Of a DNA stretch of 64,000 bases, positions 27,463 through 37,412 are shown in pieces. The stretch is from positions 124,001 to 188,000 of the forward strand of contig NZ_LPVY01000002.1 in assembly GCF_001613805.1 (NCBI RefSeq), in the 5' to 3' direction. The notes beneath the pieces were generated by a model. The model ran no database searches, was not told where the DNA came from, and saw only the letters and a program-made list of their open reading frames with translations. Both the position numbers and the translations under genes were made by a program. The DNA comes from Thalassospira lucentensis (GTDB lineage Bacteria; Pseudomonadota; Alphaproteobacteria; Rhodospirillales; Thalassospiraceae). The number at the start of each line of letters is the position of its first letter. Within the stretch, counting starts at the first letter, position 1.

Positions 27463-28797
27463 TTAATGCCCGATCGGCAGAACAAGACGCACGCGAAGTC
27501 CGCCGCCTGGCGCATCTTCAAGAAAGACATCGCCGCCATGACCACGCGCGGAATCGCGCGCGATTGTCATGCCAAGACCTACACCACCCGTCGCCTGATT
27601 GCGGGATTCCTCAAGACGATAGAACGGCTTGAAGACGTCTTCGCGTTTGTCGACCGGGATACCCGGACCATCGTCGTCAAACACGATTTCATAATCCTGC
27701 CCGCGACGTCCGGCACGCACCGACAGATTGTTGGCATAACGACCGGCATTGGACATGATATTGGCAAGGCAGCGCCGCACGGATTGCGGACGCAGATCCA
27801 TTTCCAGACTATCGGCAATATGCAGATCAATCTGCTGGCCATCCCGAAGGGATTCGCCAACCTGATCGGTAATCAGCTTGCCGATATCGGTCGGCATGGC
27901 CTTTTCGCCCTCTTCACCGCGTGCAAAGGCAAGATAGGCATCGACCATGCGTTCCATGTCGACAACATCCTGCTTAAGCGCGTCAACACCGGGCAACGAC
28001 CCCTGCATCGCCAGTTCCAGCTTCATGCGCGTTAGTGGCGTGCGCAGATCATGCGACACCCCAGCCAGCAAGGCAGTTCGTTGCGATAAATGGCGTGCGA
28101 TGCGGTCGCGCATCGAAATGAAGGACGATGCTGCCAATCGCACCTCGGCCGCCCCTTCGGGCTTAAAGGTATCGACTTCAACCCCGCGGCCGAACTGGTC
28201 GGCAGCCTTGGCAAGACGGCGGATCGGACGGACCTGGTTACGCATGAACATCACGGCAACGCCGTACAGGATCAGTGCCGAACCGGCGATCCACATAAAG
28301 AAGATATAAGTGGTCGAGGAATAAAGACGCTTGCGCGGTGCAACCACCGACAGGACCCCGTCCTTCAACTGCACCCGGATTTCCAGTTTGCGGTCATCGA
28401 CATCAAGATCAAAGAAGAACGGACGCTGCAAACGTTCATTCAGGGCGTTGAACAATTCCTGGGAGACAAGCCCGAAGGGCGGCTGGGTGATTTGCCGTTC
28501 AAGGATTTCATCTGGTTCGAACAAGATATCAAGCTGCAAGCGCGTGCGCGCCGAATGTTGCAACCATTCGAAATGATCCGCATCCGGGTATTCGCCAAGA
28601 TAATCAATGACGAAAGCAATATCACCGGCAAGGCCCCGGCTCAGCTGGCGCGCGACCGTATCCCAATGCCGTTCGAAAAAGATCAGCACGGTGACGATCT
28701 GCAACAGCAGCATCGGCGTCATCAGGATCAACAGCGACCGCCCCAGAAGACCTGACGGCATCAGCGATTTGATCCATCCTGTTTTTCCGCTGCCCAA
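27463..28797 (-). CDS. EnvZ-type sensor histidine kinase
   Basis: A 444-residue inner-membrane kinase. Transmembrane helices at about 21-41 and 162-185 enclose a periplasmic sensor domain of about 120 residues; HAMP follows (186-238). The phosphoacceptor is His249 in SHDLRTPLTR, typical of EnvZ. ATPase motifs include NIMSNAGRYA, DDDGPGIP and GGVGLGMTIARD. It is 51 bases downstream of its response regulator. The stimulus is unknown. Confidence 0.95.
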   Translation of the reverse strand: MGSGKTGWIKSLMPSGLLGRSLLILMTPMLLLQIVTVLIFFERHWDTVARQLSRGLAGDIAFVIDYLGEYPDADHFEWLQHSARTRLQLDILFEPDEILERQITQPPFGLVSQELFNALNERLQRPFFFDLDVDDRKLEIRVQLKDGVLSVVAPRKRLYSSTTYIFFMWIAGSALILYGVAVMFMRNQVRPIRRLAKAADQFGRGVEVDTFKPEGAAEVRLAASSFISMRDRIARHLSQRTALLAGVSHDLRTPLTRMKLELAMQGSLPGVDALKQDVVDMERMVDAYLAFARGEEGEKAMPTDIGKLITDQVGESLRDGQQIDLHIADSLEMDLRPQSVRRCLANIMSNAGRYANNLSVRAGRRGQDYEIVFDDDGPGIPVDKREDVFKPFYRLEESRNQATGGVGLGMTIARDSARGHGGDVFLEDAPGGGLRVRLVLPIGH

Positions 28798-28848
28798 TAC
28801 ACTTATCCTTATCCGTGTTCGTCGCGCCGACGGTTCGACGCTCTGTCT

Positions 28849-29577
28849 TTAATCCACATACAGCACATAGCCCCGTCCGCGTACAGTCTGCAAGTATCTT
28901 GGTTGCTTCGGATCTTCCTCGAACTTGCGCCGAAGGCGCGTCACCTGCACATCAATACTGCGCGATGCCCCCGGATCAACGGCGTTGCCCCCCATCATCT
29001 CGTGAAGGTCTTCGCGGGTTGTCGCTTCGCCGCGCCGCCGGACAAGGGCCGCGAGAAGCGCCTGCTCCGCACTTGTCAGATAGATATGTTCCGATCCGCG
29101 CTGCAAGGTCATCCGGCTGACATCAAAGGTGAAGCTACCAAACTGCGCCGTGGTCGATGCCTCACCACGTATCTCGTCGGTGACCGGTACCGGCGCTTCG
29201 GCATAACGCCGTAAAATGGCTTCGATCCGTAGCACAAGCTCACGCGGCTCAAACGGCTTGGCAAGGTAATCATCGGCCCCCGCCTCAAGCCCGGAAATGC
29301 GGTCTTCGGTTTCCGAAAGTGCCGTCAGCAGAAGGATTGGCACCTTGGACCCTTCGTCCCGTACACTGCGCGCAAGATCAACCCCTTTTTCACCGGGCAT
29401 CAGAACATCCAGCACCAGAAGGTCAAACTGCAACCCGGCAAGGCTCGACCTTGCTTCGGCGGCATTTCGCGCCGCCGAGACAACAAAACCGTTTTCGCCA
29501 AGATAGCGGGTCAACAGATCACGCAGACGATCATCATCATCGACCACAAGAATATGCGGCTGATCCTGATTTGTCAT
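28849..29577 (-). CDS. OmpR family response regulator
   Basis: A 242-residue regulator with a receiver domain (Asp57 in LVLDVLMPGEKG, acidic DDDD near residue 14, Lys in LAKPFEPRELVLR) and an OmpR/PhoB winged helix (SIDVQVTRLRRKFEEDP). It is the partner of the EnvZ-like kinase that follows. The two together resemble the OmpR-EnvZ system of alphaproteobacteria. Confidence 0.95.
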   Translation of the reverse strand: MTNQDQPHILVVDDDDRLRDLLTRYLGENGFVVSAARNAAEARSSLAGLQFDLLVLDVLMPGEKGVDLARSVRDEGSKVPILLLTALSETEDRISGLEAGADDYLAKPFEPRELVLRIEAILRRYAEAPVPVTDEIRGEASTTAQFGSFTFDVSRMTLQRGSEHIYLTSAEQALLAALVRRRGEATTREDLHEMMGGNAVDPGASRSIDVQVTRLRRKFEEDPKQPRYLQTVRGRGYVLYVD

Positions 29578-29670
29578 ACGCGGCTCTCCTGAAAGCTGAA
29601 CATTTGAAACGCTTTATCCTATGCGAGTTAGGCAAAAAAAAGTTTCAAAATTGTATCTGTCCAAAAGACA

Positions 29671-29697
29671 GCGGATCAGGCCATCATCCTGATCCGC
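29671..29697 (-). terminator. Terminator of the MarR gene
   Basis: GCGGATCAGG (29671-29680) and CCTGATCCGC (29688-29697) form a perfect 10-bp stem 37 bases after the marR-type stop; the minus strand then reads TGTCTTTTGG. Confidence 0.75.
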
Positions 29698-29734
29698 TTG
29701 ATGTCGCACGACTGAAATCAAGACCGGCTTTACG

Positions 29735-30250
29735 CTAGCTGGCGCGGCGGCGCATACCGGGCGGGCTGTCGTCGGTGAAACGGGCCCGGTCTGGTTCTTC
29801 AAGCATGCCCAGCATCACCTTGCGGAACCCTTCAACCGCCTCGGCCCCGGCTTCACGATAGGCGGCCGCAATCAGGCCGCGCTGGTTTTCGGTCAGTTCA
29901 CGTTCCAGCGCATCACCCTTTTCCGTCAGGGTCAAAAGCCGCTGGCGGCGATCCTGCACACCGGTTTTCTGATCAATAAATCCTTCGCGCACGAGCTGAC
30001 CCAAAACACGCGACAGGGACTGCTTGGTGATTTTTAGAATCGACAGAAGCTCGCTTACCGTAATGCCGGGGTTCCGACTTACGAAATAGATGACCCGGTG
30101 ATGGGCGCGACCGAAATTATATTGCTCAAGAATCTGATCTGCCACTGCCGTGAAATCGCGATAGGCATAGAACAGCAGTTCAATACCTTGCCTAAGCTCT
30201 TCTTCCCGCAGAAAAAGCGGGTTTACCTTGCGTGTTGAGATATCAGCCAT
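29735..30250 (-). CDS. MarR family transcriptional regulator
   Basis: A 171-residue winged-helix protein: VIYFVSRNPGITVSELLSIL and KITKQSLSRVLGQLVREGFI are the recognition region, DRRQRLLTLTEKG the wing. It is divergent from ilvE, a pairing common in alphaproteobacteria. A clean inverted repeat lies 11 bases before its start (30261-30281), consistent with autorepression. The ligand is not known. Confidence 0.92.
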   Translation of the reverse strand: MADISTRKVNPLFLREEELRQGIELLFYAYRDFTAVADQILEQYNFGRAHHRVIYFVSRNPGITVSELLSILKITKQSLSRVLGQLVREGFIDQKTGVQDRRQRLLTLTEKGDALERELTENQRGLIAAAYREAGAEAVEGFRKVMLGMLEEPDRARFTDDSPPGMRRRAS

Positions 30251-30260
30251 GCTTTTCCGT

Positions 30261-30281
30261 TATGTCAGTTATATTGACATA
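30261..30281. promoter_or_regulatory. Candidate MarR operator
   Basis: TATGTCA (30261-30267) and TGACATA (30275-30281) form a perfect 7+7 inverted repeat with a 7-base spacer, a normal MarR geometry. It lies in the marR/ilvE divergent gap (30251-30363). Confidence 0.6.
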
Positions 30282-30363
30282 TTAATCGATGAATGTTACT
30301 CCGGCCAGACAATTAAGGACATAAAGTTACGTCCAAGTGCCCTTTTGAATTGGAATCTGGCAA

Positions 30364-31260
30364 ATGATCACTCCGACCTTCGACAACCGTGATGGTTTTA
30401 TCTGGTATAATGGCGAACTTAAACCCTGGCGTGAAAGCACCCTCCATGTGTTGAGCCACGCCGTCCATTATGGCAGTGCCGTCTTCGAAGGGGAACGGGC
30501 TTATAACGGTAAAGTGTTCAAACTTGCCGAACATGGTCAGCGTCTGATCAAATCGGGCGAGCTTCTTGATATGAAAGTGCCTTATAGCGCGGCCGAACTT
30601 GATGATGCGGTCATTGAAACGCTTGCGGCCAACAATATCACCGATGGCTATATCCGCCGCATTGCATGGCGCGGCAGCGAAATGATGGGCGTTTCAGCCC
30701 AGACCACGCGCATCAATGTCGCGGTTGCCACCTGGGAATGGCCAAGTTATTTCAAGCCGGAAGAACGCCTGAAAGGCATCCGTCTCGCACTTTCGAAATG
30801 GGCCCGTCCGGCCCCGAATACCGCGCCGACTTCGGCAAAGGCAGCCGGTCTCTACATGATCTGCACCCTGTCGAAACACGAAGCGGAACGTAACGGTTTT
30901 GCCGATGCGCTGATGCTTGATTACCGTGGCCAGATTGCCGAGGCGACCGGGGCGAACGTGTTCTTTGTCAAGGATGGCAAAATCCATACGCCGACCCCGG
31001 ATTGCTTCCTGGATGGCATCACGCGCCGTACCGTGATCGGGCTTGCCAAAGCACGCGGTTTCGAGGTGATCGAGCGCGCGATAATGCCGGAAGAAATGGC
31101 CGAATTCGAGGAATGCTTCCTGACCGGAACCGCTGCAGAGGTCACCCCGGTGGCCTCAATCGCCGATTACACCTTTACCCCGGCGCACGTTTGCAAGACG
31201 CTGATGGAAGACTATATGGCTCTGGTACGCGGTGAAAAAAACGCGGTTGCCGCTGAGTAG
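30364..31260 (+). CDS. ilvE: Branched-chain amino acid aminotransferase
   Basis: A 298-residue fold-type IV PLP enzyme interconverting Leu, Ile, Val and their 2-oxo acids. HAVHYGSAVFEGERAY is the N-terminal block, SAKAAGLYM contains the PLP Lys, and EATGANVFFVKDGKIHTP with FLTGTAAEVTPV are family signatures. A strong terminator follows. Confidence 0.95.
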   Translation: MITPTFDNRDGFIWYNGELKPWRESTLHVLSHAVHYGSAVFEGERAYNGKVFKLAEHGQRLIKSGELLDMKVPYSAAELDDAVIETLAANNITDGYIRRIAWRGSEMMGVSAQTTRINVAVATWEWPSYFKPEERLKGIRLALSKWARPAPNTAPTSAKAAGLYMICTLSKHEAERNGFADALMLDYRGQIAEATGANVFFVKDGKIHTPTPDCFLDGITRRTVIGLAKARGFEVIERAIMPEEMAEFEECFLTGTAAEVTPVASIADYTFTPAHVCKTLMEDYMALVRGEKNAVAAE

Positions 31261-31300
31261 CAAAATTCAATAATCGACCAGATTATTCACTTTTAATGAA

Positions 31301-31335
31301 AAATAGCCCGGCACCCGTTTGCCGGGCTATTTTTT
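31301..31335 (+). terminator. Intrinsic terminator of ilvE
   Basis: AAATAGCCCGGCA (31301-31313) pairs with TGCCGGGCTATTT (31320-31332), followed by more T. A 13-bp perfect stem. Confidence 0.95.
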
Positions 31336-31356
31336 GATTTCAGGACAAAACGCATC

Positions 31357-32022
31357 ATGACGGCACGATTTTCACAAAAGTCTGATGATATACAAAATGC
31401 CGATCATACCCTGCTCTATCAGACCCATTCGCCGTTTGCGCGCAAGGCATTGGTCTTTGCGCTCGAATGCGGATTGGGCGACCGGATCGAGGTGATCCAT
31501 CAGGAAACCAGCCCGACCAATCGCAATGACCGTGTTTTTGCAGCCAACCCGCTCGGCAAGGTGCCGGTTCTGATCCTGCCTGATGGCATGGCTTTGTTTG
31601 ATTCGGATGTAATCTGCGAGTATCTCGACAGCCTGCATACCGGCCGGAAACTGATCCCCGCTAAGGGAGCGGAACGCTGGAAAGCCCTGCGTTTGCAAGC
31701 ATTGGCGCAGGGTATGTGCGATGCCGGCGTGCTGTATCGCTGGGAAACCAATCGCCGCCCTGAAAATCTGCGTTACCCGCCGTTGGCAGAAGGGCAGAAA
31801 ACCAAGCTGATCGAAGCCTTTGATTATCTCGAAAGCGAACTTGATCCCAAAGAGCCGATCAATGGCGGCCATATTGCGCTGGCGACCGGGCTTGACTGGA
31901 TCGCATTTCGCGAACTGGCCGATTTCAGAACCGGCCGCCCAAGACTGAGCCAATGGTATGAGGATTTCTGTGGCCGGCCATCAATGACGCAAACCGGCTT
32001 TAGCGGCCAGACTCACGACTAG
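31357..32022 (+). CDS. Glutathione S-transferase family protein
   Basis: A 221-residue protein. The thioredoxin-like N-terminal domain (LLYQTHSPFARKALVFALE, NPLGKVPVL, FDSDVICEYLD) binds glutathione, with Ser in SPFARK the likely catalytic residue; the helical C-terminal domain binds the second substrate. The substrate is unknown. ATG 31357 follows AGGA; the first 18 residues precede the usual domain start. Confidence 0.92.
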   Translation: MTARFSQKSDDIQNADHTLLYQTHSPFARKALVFALECGLGDRIEVIHQETSPTNRNDRVFAANPLGKVPVLILPDGMALFDSDVICEYLDSLHTGRKLIPAKGAERWKALRLQALAQGMCDAGVLYRWETNRRPENLRYPPLAEGQKTKLIEAFDYLESELDPKEPINGGHIALATGLDWIAFRELADFRTGRPRLSQWYEDFCGRPSMTQTGFSGQTHD

Positions 32023-32050
32023 CCCGAAACCTGAAATCCGACACAGATAT

Positions 32051-32083
32051 GCAAGGGCCGCCCGGATAACAGGCTGCCCTTGC
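32051..32083. terminator. Stem-loop between convergent GST and hemF genes
   Basis: GCAAGGGC (32051-32058) and GCCCTTGC (32076-32083) pair, with extra pairs inside. No strong T-run follows on either side. Confidence 0.6.
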
Positions 32084-32102
32084 TATTCCTCATACAATTT
32101 AT

Positions 32103-32978
32103 TTACGGCCAGTTGGCTTCCGGCGGCAGCGACATCAGGATCGCCTCGGTATTGCCACCGGTCATCAGGCCAAAGCGCGTGCCGCGATCATGGAGCAGGT
32201 TAAACTCGACATAGCGCCCGCGCTTGATCAACTGGGCGCGACGTTCGCCGTCGGTCCATGGCTTGTTGTAATGGCGTTTGACCAGTTCAGGATAGATATC
32301 GCGAAAGGCACGACCGACATCCTGCGTGAAGGCAAAATCCGCATCCCAGTCGGCATCCAGATAATCATAGAAAATGCCGCCAACCCCGCGCGGCTCGTTC
32401 CGGTGTGGCAGGAAGAAATATTCATCGCACCATTTTTTGAACCGGTCGTAATAATCATCGCCATGCGCATCACAGGCGGCCTTTAAGGCACCGTGAAAAT
32501 CAGCCGTGTCGGCATCCTGCGGGAAAACCGGGGTGAGATCGGCCCCACCGCCAAACCATGCCTTGGTGGTCACGATATGGCGGGTATTCATGTGAACAGC
32601 CGGGACATGCGGCGAACAGGGATGGGCCACCAGTGAAATGCCCGCAGCCCAGAAATTCGGGTTTTCGGCAGCACCGGGGATTTCAGCGCGGAATTTTTCA
32701 GAAAACTCGCCATACACGGTCGAGATATTGACCCCGACCTTTTCAAACACACGACCCTTCATGACCGACATTTCACCGCCGCCCTGACCTTCGCCGCGTT
32801 CCCAGCTTTTGCGTTCAAACCGCCCGGCAGGCCGATCGGCAAGTGGTCCGGTATAGCTATCTTCGAGTGCCTCGAAACTGGCACAGATTTCATCGCGCAA
32901 CTGGCGGAACCAGTTTCGCGCTGTTTCCTTGTGCTCTTCGATCTTTTGGGCGATCAGATCGTTATCAGTACTGGTCAT
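32103..32978 (-). CDS. hemF: Oxygen-dependent coproporphyrinogen III oxidase
   Basis: A 291-residue HemF enzyme, which decarboxylates coproporphyrinogen III to protoporphyrinogen IX using O2 in heme synthesis. [20 protein letters not shown] and [13 protein letters not shown] are signature blocks, as is [11 protein letters not shown]. The start shares one base with the trmL stop (TGATG arrangement), so the two are coupled. Confidence 0.96.
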   Translation of the reverse strand: MTSTDNDLIAQKIEEHKETARNWFRQLRDEICASFEALEDSYTGPLADRPAGRFERKSWERGEGQGGGEMSVMKGRVFEKVGVNISTVYGEFSEKFRAEIPGAAENPNFWAAGISLVAHPCSPHVPAVHMNTRHIVTTKAWFGGGADLTPVFPQDADTADFHGALKAACDAHGDDYYDRFKKWCDEYFFLPHRNEPRGVGGIFYDYLDADWDADFAFTQDVGRAFRDIYPELVKRHYNKPWTDGERRAQLIKRGRYVEFNLLHDRGTRFGLMTGGNTEAILMSLPPEANWP

Positions 32979-33448
32979 CAGGCCTTCTCCGGAAAGCTGC
33001 TGGTTTGTCGAAGGGCCTCACCCAATGTCATGGCGGTTGCCATAGCAACGTTAAGTGACCGCATTCCGGGTTTTAACGGAATAACGACGCGGGCATCGAC
33101 ATAATCATGCACCTGATCGGGCACACCACTGCTTTCGGAGCCCAGCATCAGAATATCATCCGGTCGATAGTCAAAATCGCAATAGGGCACCGCCCCCTTG
33201 GTCGTCAGCAATACCAGACGCCCCGGAACGGTTCCATCATTACGCGCCTGCACAAAGCCGCGCCAATCGGCATGGCGTGTATAATCCGCCGCCCCCAGAT
33301 AATCCATCCCCGCACGCTTAAGTGCCGCCGAGGTCAGAAGAAAACCACAGGGCTCGATAATATCAACGGGAACGCCAAGACATGCCGCCATGCGCAGGAT
33401 TGTACCGGTGTTCTGGGGAATGTCGGGTTCGAATAGACAGATTCTCAT
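32978..33448 (-). CDS. trmL: tRNA (cytidine(34)-2'-O)-methyltransferase
   Basis: A 156-residue SPOUT methyltransferase of the TrmL class, which methylates the wobble nucleotide of tRNA-Leu. [31 protein letters not shown] and [18 protein letters not shown] are the three SPOUT motifs that make up the knotted SAM site. Confidence 0.95.
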   Translation of the reverse strand: MRICLFEPDIPQNTGTILRMAACLGVPVDIIEPCGFLLTSAALKRAGMDYLGAADYTRHADWRGFVQARNDGTVPGRLVLLTTKGAVPYCDFDYRPDDILMLGSESSGVPDQVHDYVDARVVIPLKPGMRSLNVAMATAMTLGEALRQTSSFPEKA

Positions 33449-33842
33449 AACGCCCTATAGACTCGTAATATTTTCGACCTGAAATCCGGGCGCAAAACCT
33501 TACAAAATTACGCCGATATATCGCCATTAGACTTATTTGGAATAAGGCGAGACAAGGATATAACCACTTGGTTGTGAATACGCCAGCCTGTTAGAAAACG
33601 CTACGTTCGCTTCCATTGTGCAGCGCAAAACCAAATAGGCAAATCGAATGCGAACAATTTGCAACTCCAAGTTCCCCTTAACAAACCTCTTTTTTGTTAG
33701 TATACGAACCCGGTTTCAGGCCTGAAGGCTTTGGGGCAAAAGCATTGTTTGATTTCCGTCAATGGAAATTAAAGGTGTTTGCCCTAAGTGTGCAGTTGGG
33801 CATTCCGCATGCCTGTTTTGGGGGCAGAAAGAGGAATACATT
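33449..33842. promoter_or_regulatory. petABC/trmL divergent promoter region
   Basis: 394 bases without a gene I can support. It holds a TAACAAA/TTTGTTA hairpin (33679-33699), a perfect palindrome TTCAGGCCTGAA (33715-33726) and the FNR/FixK-like box listed separately. The left half is AT-rich and should carry the trmL promoter. Confidence 0.55.
33749..33762 (+). promoter_or_regulatory. FNR/FixK-type box upstream of petA
   Basis: TTGAT-TTCC-GTCAA matches the FNR/FixK consensus TTGAT-N4-(A/G)TCAA without mismatch. It is 80 bases before the petA start, a normal activator distance. It predicts oxygen-responsive control of the bc1 complex. Confidence 0.6.
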
Positions 33843-34394
33843 ATGTCGCAAACGGTGCAATCATCCGGGGATCATAACCCGGACGAGAACCGCAGGGATT
33901 TCCTGACCCTGGCGACCACGGCAGTCGGTGTTGTTGGCACCGGCATGGCGCTGTGGCCGTTCGTGGACAGCATGAACCCGTCCAAGGACGTTCTTGCGCT
34001 GGCCTCGGTCGAAGTTAACCTGTCAAATATTCCGGTCGGTCAGGCCATCAAGGTCATGTGGCGCGGTAAACCCGTATTCATCCGCCACCGTACCGAGCGT
34101 GAAATCAACGAGGCCGAAGAGGTCGCACTGAACGAGCTGGTCGATCCGCAATCCGATGAAGCCCGTGTCCAGAAAAAGGAATGGCTGATCGTGGTCGGCG
34201 TTTGCACCCATCTGGGCTGCATCCCGATGGGCACGGCAACCGGTGAGACACGCGGTGATTATGATGGATGGTATTGTCCGTGCCACGGGTCGCATTACGA
34301 TACGTCCGGTCGTATCCGCAAAGGTCCGGCACCGCTGAACCTTGTCGTACCGACCTACACCTTCCTCACCGACACTTCGGTTCAGATCGGCTAA
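33843..34394 (+). CDS. petA: Ubiquinol-cytochrome c reductase Rieske iron-sulfur subunit
   Basis: A 183-residue protein with an N-terminal membrane anchor and Tat-like [19 protein letters not shown] and CPCHGSHYD carry the two Cys and two His ligands of the [2Fe-2S] centre, reduced by quinol at the outer site of the bc1 complex. ATG 33843 follows AGAGGAATACATT. First gene of petABC. Confidence 0.97.
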   Translation: MSQTVQSSGDHNPDENRRDFLTLATTAVGVVGTGMALWPFVDSMNPSKDVLALASVEVNLSNIPVGQAIKVMWRGKPVFIRHRTEREINEAEEVALNELVDPQSDEARVQKKEWLIVVGVCTHLGCIPMGTATGETRGDYDGWYCPCHGSHYDTSGRIRKGPAPLNLVVPTYTFLTDTSVQIG

Positions 34395-34405
34395 GGAGCA
34401 GGTAG

Positions 34406-35674
34406 ATGAGTGCACCCGTTTGGAATAACAAGGTGGTGAAATGGGTCGATGACCGTCTTCCGGTCTTCTCCATGCTGCACCATTCCGCATATGAATATCC
34501 GACCCCGAAAAACCTGTCCTATATGTGGAACTTCGGTTCTTTGGCCGGTTTTGTTCTGGTGACGATGATCCTCTCCGGGATTTTCCTGGTGATGAACTAC
34601 ACCCCACATGCCGATATGGCGTTCTGGTCGGTCGAGCGCATCATGCGTGATGTGAATTATGGCTGGCTGATCCGCTATATCCACATGAACGGCGCATCGA
34701 TGTTCTTCATCTGCGTCTATATCCATATTTTCCGTGGCCTGTATTACGGGTCTTACAAAGCCCCGCGCGAAATGCTGTGGTGGATCGGTATCCTGATCCT
34801 TCTGGCGATGATGGCAACCGCCTTCATGGGCTATGTCCTGCCGTGGGGCCAGATGTCCTTCTGGGGTGCGACGGTTATTACCAACCTGTTCTCGGCTTTC
34901 CCGATCATCGGTGATCCGCTGGTGACCTGGCTGTGGGGCGGTTTCTCGGTCGATAACCCGACGCTGAACCGGTTCTTCTCGCTGCATTACCTGATGCCGT
35001 TCGTGATCCTTGGCCTTGTGGTTTTGCATGTCTGGGCACTGCACACCGTGCGGTCAAACAACCCGACTGGCGTTGAAATCAAGACACCGCAGGATGCGAT
35101 CCCGTTCCACCCGTACTATACGATCAAGGATCTGTTCGGTATGGGCGTGTTCCTGATCTTCTTCCTGTTCTTCGTGTTCTTTGCACCGGACTTCTTCGGC
35201 GAGCCGGATAACTATATCCCGGCGAATCCGCTGGTGACCCCGCCGCATATCGTGCCGGAATGGTACTTCCTGCCGTTCTACGCGATCCTGCGGTCGATCG
35301 ACTTCACGATCTTCGGTATTCCGGCAAAGCTGCTTGGCGTGCTTGCGATGTTTGCATCCATCATCGTTCTGTTCGTCATTCCGTGGCTTGATACCTCGAA
35401 GGTGCGCAGCTCCAAGTTCCGCCCGGTTTACAAGTGGTTCTTCCTGATCCTGTTTATTGACTGCTTTATCCTTGGATATTGCGGCAAGAAGGCCCCGGAC
35501 GACTACTTCATGGGTATCGAAGGACTTAAAGTCATCACCGTTGGCCAGCTGGCAACGCTTTACTACTTTGCGCATTTCCTGCTGGTCATGCCGATTGTGG
35601 GTAAACTGGAACGGCCCAAACCGCTTCCGGCCAGTATCAGCGAATCCGTTCTTAAGGGAGGCGCAAATGCGTAA
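34406..35674 (+). CDS. petB: Cytochrome b subunit of the bc1 complex
   Basis: A 422-residue membrane protein with about eight transmembrane helices. The b-heme histidines lie in paired helices ([12 protein letters not shown] and [19 protein letters not shown]), and [13 protein letters not shown] is the quinol-site PEWY motif. It overlaps petC by 8 bases. Confidence 0.97.
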   Translation: MSAPVWNNKVVKWVDDRLPVFSMLHHSAYEYPTPKNLSYMWNFGSLAGFVLVTMILSGIFLVMNYTPHADMAFWSVERIMRDVNYGWLIRYIHMNGASMFFICVYIHIFRGLYYGSYKAPREMLWWIGILILLAMMATAFMGYVLPWGQMSFWGATVITNLFSAFPIIGDPLVTWLWGGFSVDNPTLNRFFSLHYLMPFVILGLVVLHVWALHTVRSNNPTGVEIKTPQDAIPFHPYYTIKDLFGMGVFLIFFLFFVFFAPDFFGEPDNYIPANPLVTPPHIVPEWYFLPFYAILRSIDFTIFGIPAKLLGVLAMFASIIVLFVIPWLDTSKVRSSKFRPVYKWFFLILFIDCFILGYCGKKAPDDYFMGIEGLKVITVGQLATLYYFAHFLLVMPIVGKLERPKPLPASISESVLKGGANA

Positions 35675-36443
35675 GTTTGCATTGACCGCCATTGCCGCGG
35701 CATTCGCACTATCCGCCTTTGCCGGCACGTCGGCAAAGGCCGCGGGCGATGCCCCGGTTCCGGAAGCACAGGACTGGAGCTGGCAGGGGCTTTTTGGCAC
35801 CTATGACCGTGCGCAGCTTCAGCGTGGTTTCCAGGTCTATAAGGGCATCTGTGCCGGTTGCCACAGCCTTCGTTTCATTGCGTTCCGTAACCTGGAAGGC
35901 ATTGGTTTCAACGAAGATCAGATCAAGGCGATTGCGGCGGAATACGATATCGAAGACGGTCCGAACGATGATGGTGACATGTTCACCCGTCCAGGTATTG
36001 CGTCGGACTATTTCCCGTCGCCCTTCCCGAACGACAAGGCAGCAGCTGCGTCGAACGGCGGTGCGGTTCCGCCCGATCTGTCGCTGGTGGCCAAGGCACG
36101 CCTGCATGGTCCGGATTATGTTTATGCCCTGCTGACCGGTTACGAGGAAGAAGCACCTGAAGGCTTCGATCTTGCGGAAGGCAAGCATTACAACCACTAC
36201 TTCCCGGGTCATCAGATTTCGATGGCACCGCCGCTTTATGAAGAAGCGGTCGAGTACACCGATGGCACCCCGATGACGGTGGAACAGCACGCGCATGACG
36301 TTGTCGCGTTCCTGAACTGGACGGCACAGCCGGAACTTGAAGCCCGCAAGGCAATGGGCCTTAAGGTTCTGCTGTTCCTGATCGTTCTGACCGCGATGCT
36401 GTATGCGGTGAAACGCAAAATCTGGCGTGATATCGAACATTAA
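35667..36443 (+). CDS. petC: Cytochrome c1
   Basis: A 258-residue protein with a signal peptide (residues 1-24, ending SAKA), the heme c motif CAGCH followed by [10 protein letters not shown], Met ligand region in HQISMAPPL, and a C-terminal membrane anchor ([21 protein letters not shown]). It passes electrons from Rieske to soluble cytochrome c. The start overlaps petB and has AAGGGAGG upstream. A terminator follows. Confidence 0.97.
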   Translation: MRKFALTAIAAAFALSAFAGTSAKAAGDAPVPEAQDWSWQGLFGTYDRAQLQRGFQVYKGICAGCHSLRFIAFRNLEGIGFNEDQIKAIAAEYDIEDGPNDDGDMFTRPGIASDYFPSPFPNDKAAAASNGGAVPPDLSLVAKARLHGPDYVYALLTGYEEEAPEGFDLAEGKHYNHYFPGHQISMAPPLYEEAVEYTDGTPMTVEQHAHDVVAFLNWTAQPELEARKAMGLKVLLFLIVLTAMLYAVKRKIWRDIEH

Positions 36444-36468
36444 GCGTTCGCCATGTCACCAAAAAATC

Positions 36469-36499
36469 AAAGGCCGTCGGGAAACCGGCGGCCTTTTTC
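36469..36499 (+). terminator. Intrinsic terminator of petABC
   Basis: AAAGGCCG-T-CGG pairs with CCG-G-CGGCCTTT around a GAAA loop (36469-36496), followed by TTTTC. Confidence 0.92.
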
Positions 36500-36540
36500 G
36501 TGGCGCTAACCGGGACAATGAATGAAACCGAATTGGAAGC

Positions 36541-37353
36541 CTAGTACGCGAAATATTCCGTGACCAGCCGGTCGATTTCGCCGCTTTGCTTCATATCAAG
36601 CAATACACGGTCAAGGTCATTGGCGAACTTATCGCGATAGGGCCATTTGCCATCGGGATCCGGGCCGAATGCGACATAACCGAATTCGCGCGCGATGATC
36701 GCGACCTCGTTGAATTTGCGCGCAATGTCCGGGTCCGTGCGCAATTCACGCAGGCCCGCCAGGATGGCCATCCGTTCATTGACATAACAATCCACCCGCC
36801 CGGCCATCAGAAAGCGCAGATTGCTCTCGGTGGTGTTGCCTTCTTCAAGTTCGATATCGCCCTTCTCGACCATATCAAAAAAGGGGGCTCCGGCCATGCG
36901 GTAGCCAGCATTATTGGCAAATCTGGCACCTTTGAAATCGCGCGGGAAATGGTCGAGCCGATGGCTTCGGACATAGTCGTCATTGCAGATCGCAACCACC
37001 GTTTCCTGAAGGATCGGCACGGAATAGCGTTCAATCCAGTCGCGGCTTTCACGATAATAGGGCGGGAAATATCCGAATATCTGCCCGGATTGCAACAAAT
37101 CCATGCCCCGTTTGAACGGCATGGCGGCAAAGCTTACATGGTAGTCGGGCAGTTTGCGGAATGCCTCGCGCAGGATGCGGACATAAATTCCGGCGGGCTG
37201 AACGCCATCTTCGAGATAGGCATAGGGGATATTGTTTTCCTCGCCAAACAGTTCGATCCGTATCGGTTCCTTCGCCGACGCAGTACCGCACAATAACAGC
37301 GATATCAGCGCAGCCCGAAGCCACGTTGCCCTTTTGCCAATCCCGTTATGCAT
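36541..37353 (-). CDS. Family 3 extracellular solute-binding protein
   Basis: A 270-residue periplasmic protein of the amino-acid-binding type with a signal peptide (hydrophobic about 14-27, ending ASAKE). It has two lobes typical of the fold (IPYAYLEDGVQPAGIYVRIL, ANNAGYRMAGAPFFDMV, GRVDCYVNERMAIL). There is no adjacent permease or ATPase, so it may serve a distant transporter or act as a sensor-type binding protein. ATG 37353 is preferred to an in-frame TTG 21 bases upstream; neither has a strong ribosome-binding site. Confidence 0.85.
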   Translation of the reverse strand: MHNGIGKRATWLRAALISLLLCGTASAKEPIRIELFGEENNIPYAYLEDGVQPAGIYVRILREAFRKLPDYHVSFAAMPFKRGMDLLQSGQIFGYFPPYYRESRDWIERYSVPILQETVVAICNDDYVRSHRLDHFPRDFKGARFANNAGYRMAGAPFFDMVEKGDIELEEGNTTESNLRFLMAGRVDCYVNERMAILAGLRELRTDPDIARKFNEVAIIAREFGYVAFGPDPDGKWPYRDKFANDLDRVLLDMKQSGEIDRLVTEYFAY

Positions 37354-37412
37354 TTTTTCTTGTTTTCCCAGCAAACGCCAAGACTGTTATTTCGCGATTG
37401 CAGCAACAAAGG

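Noticed and set aside
33679-33699. TAACAAA/TTTGTTA hairpin as a terminator of an unseen gene
   Set aside because: No gene ends there and trmL is transcribed away from it; it more likely belongs to the petA promoter region.
37354-37374. TTG start for the family 3 binding protein
   Set aside because: ATG 37353 is enough for a full signal peptide and TTG is a weaker start.
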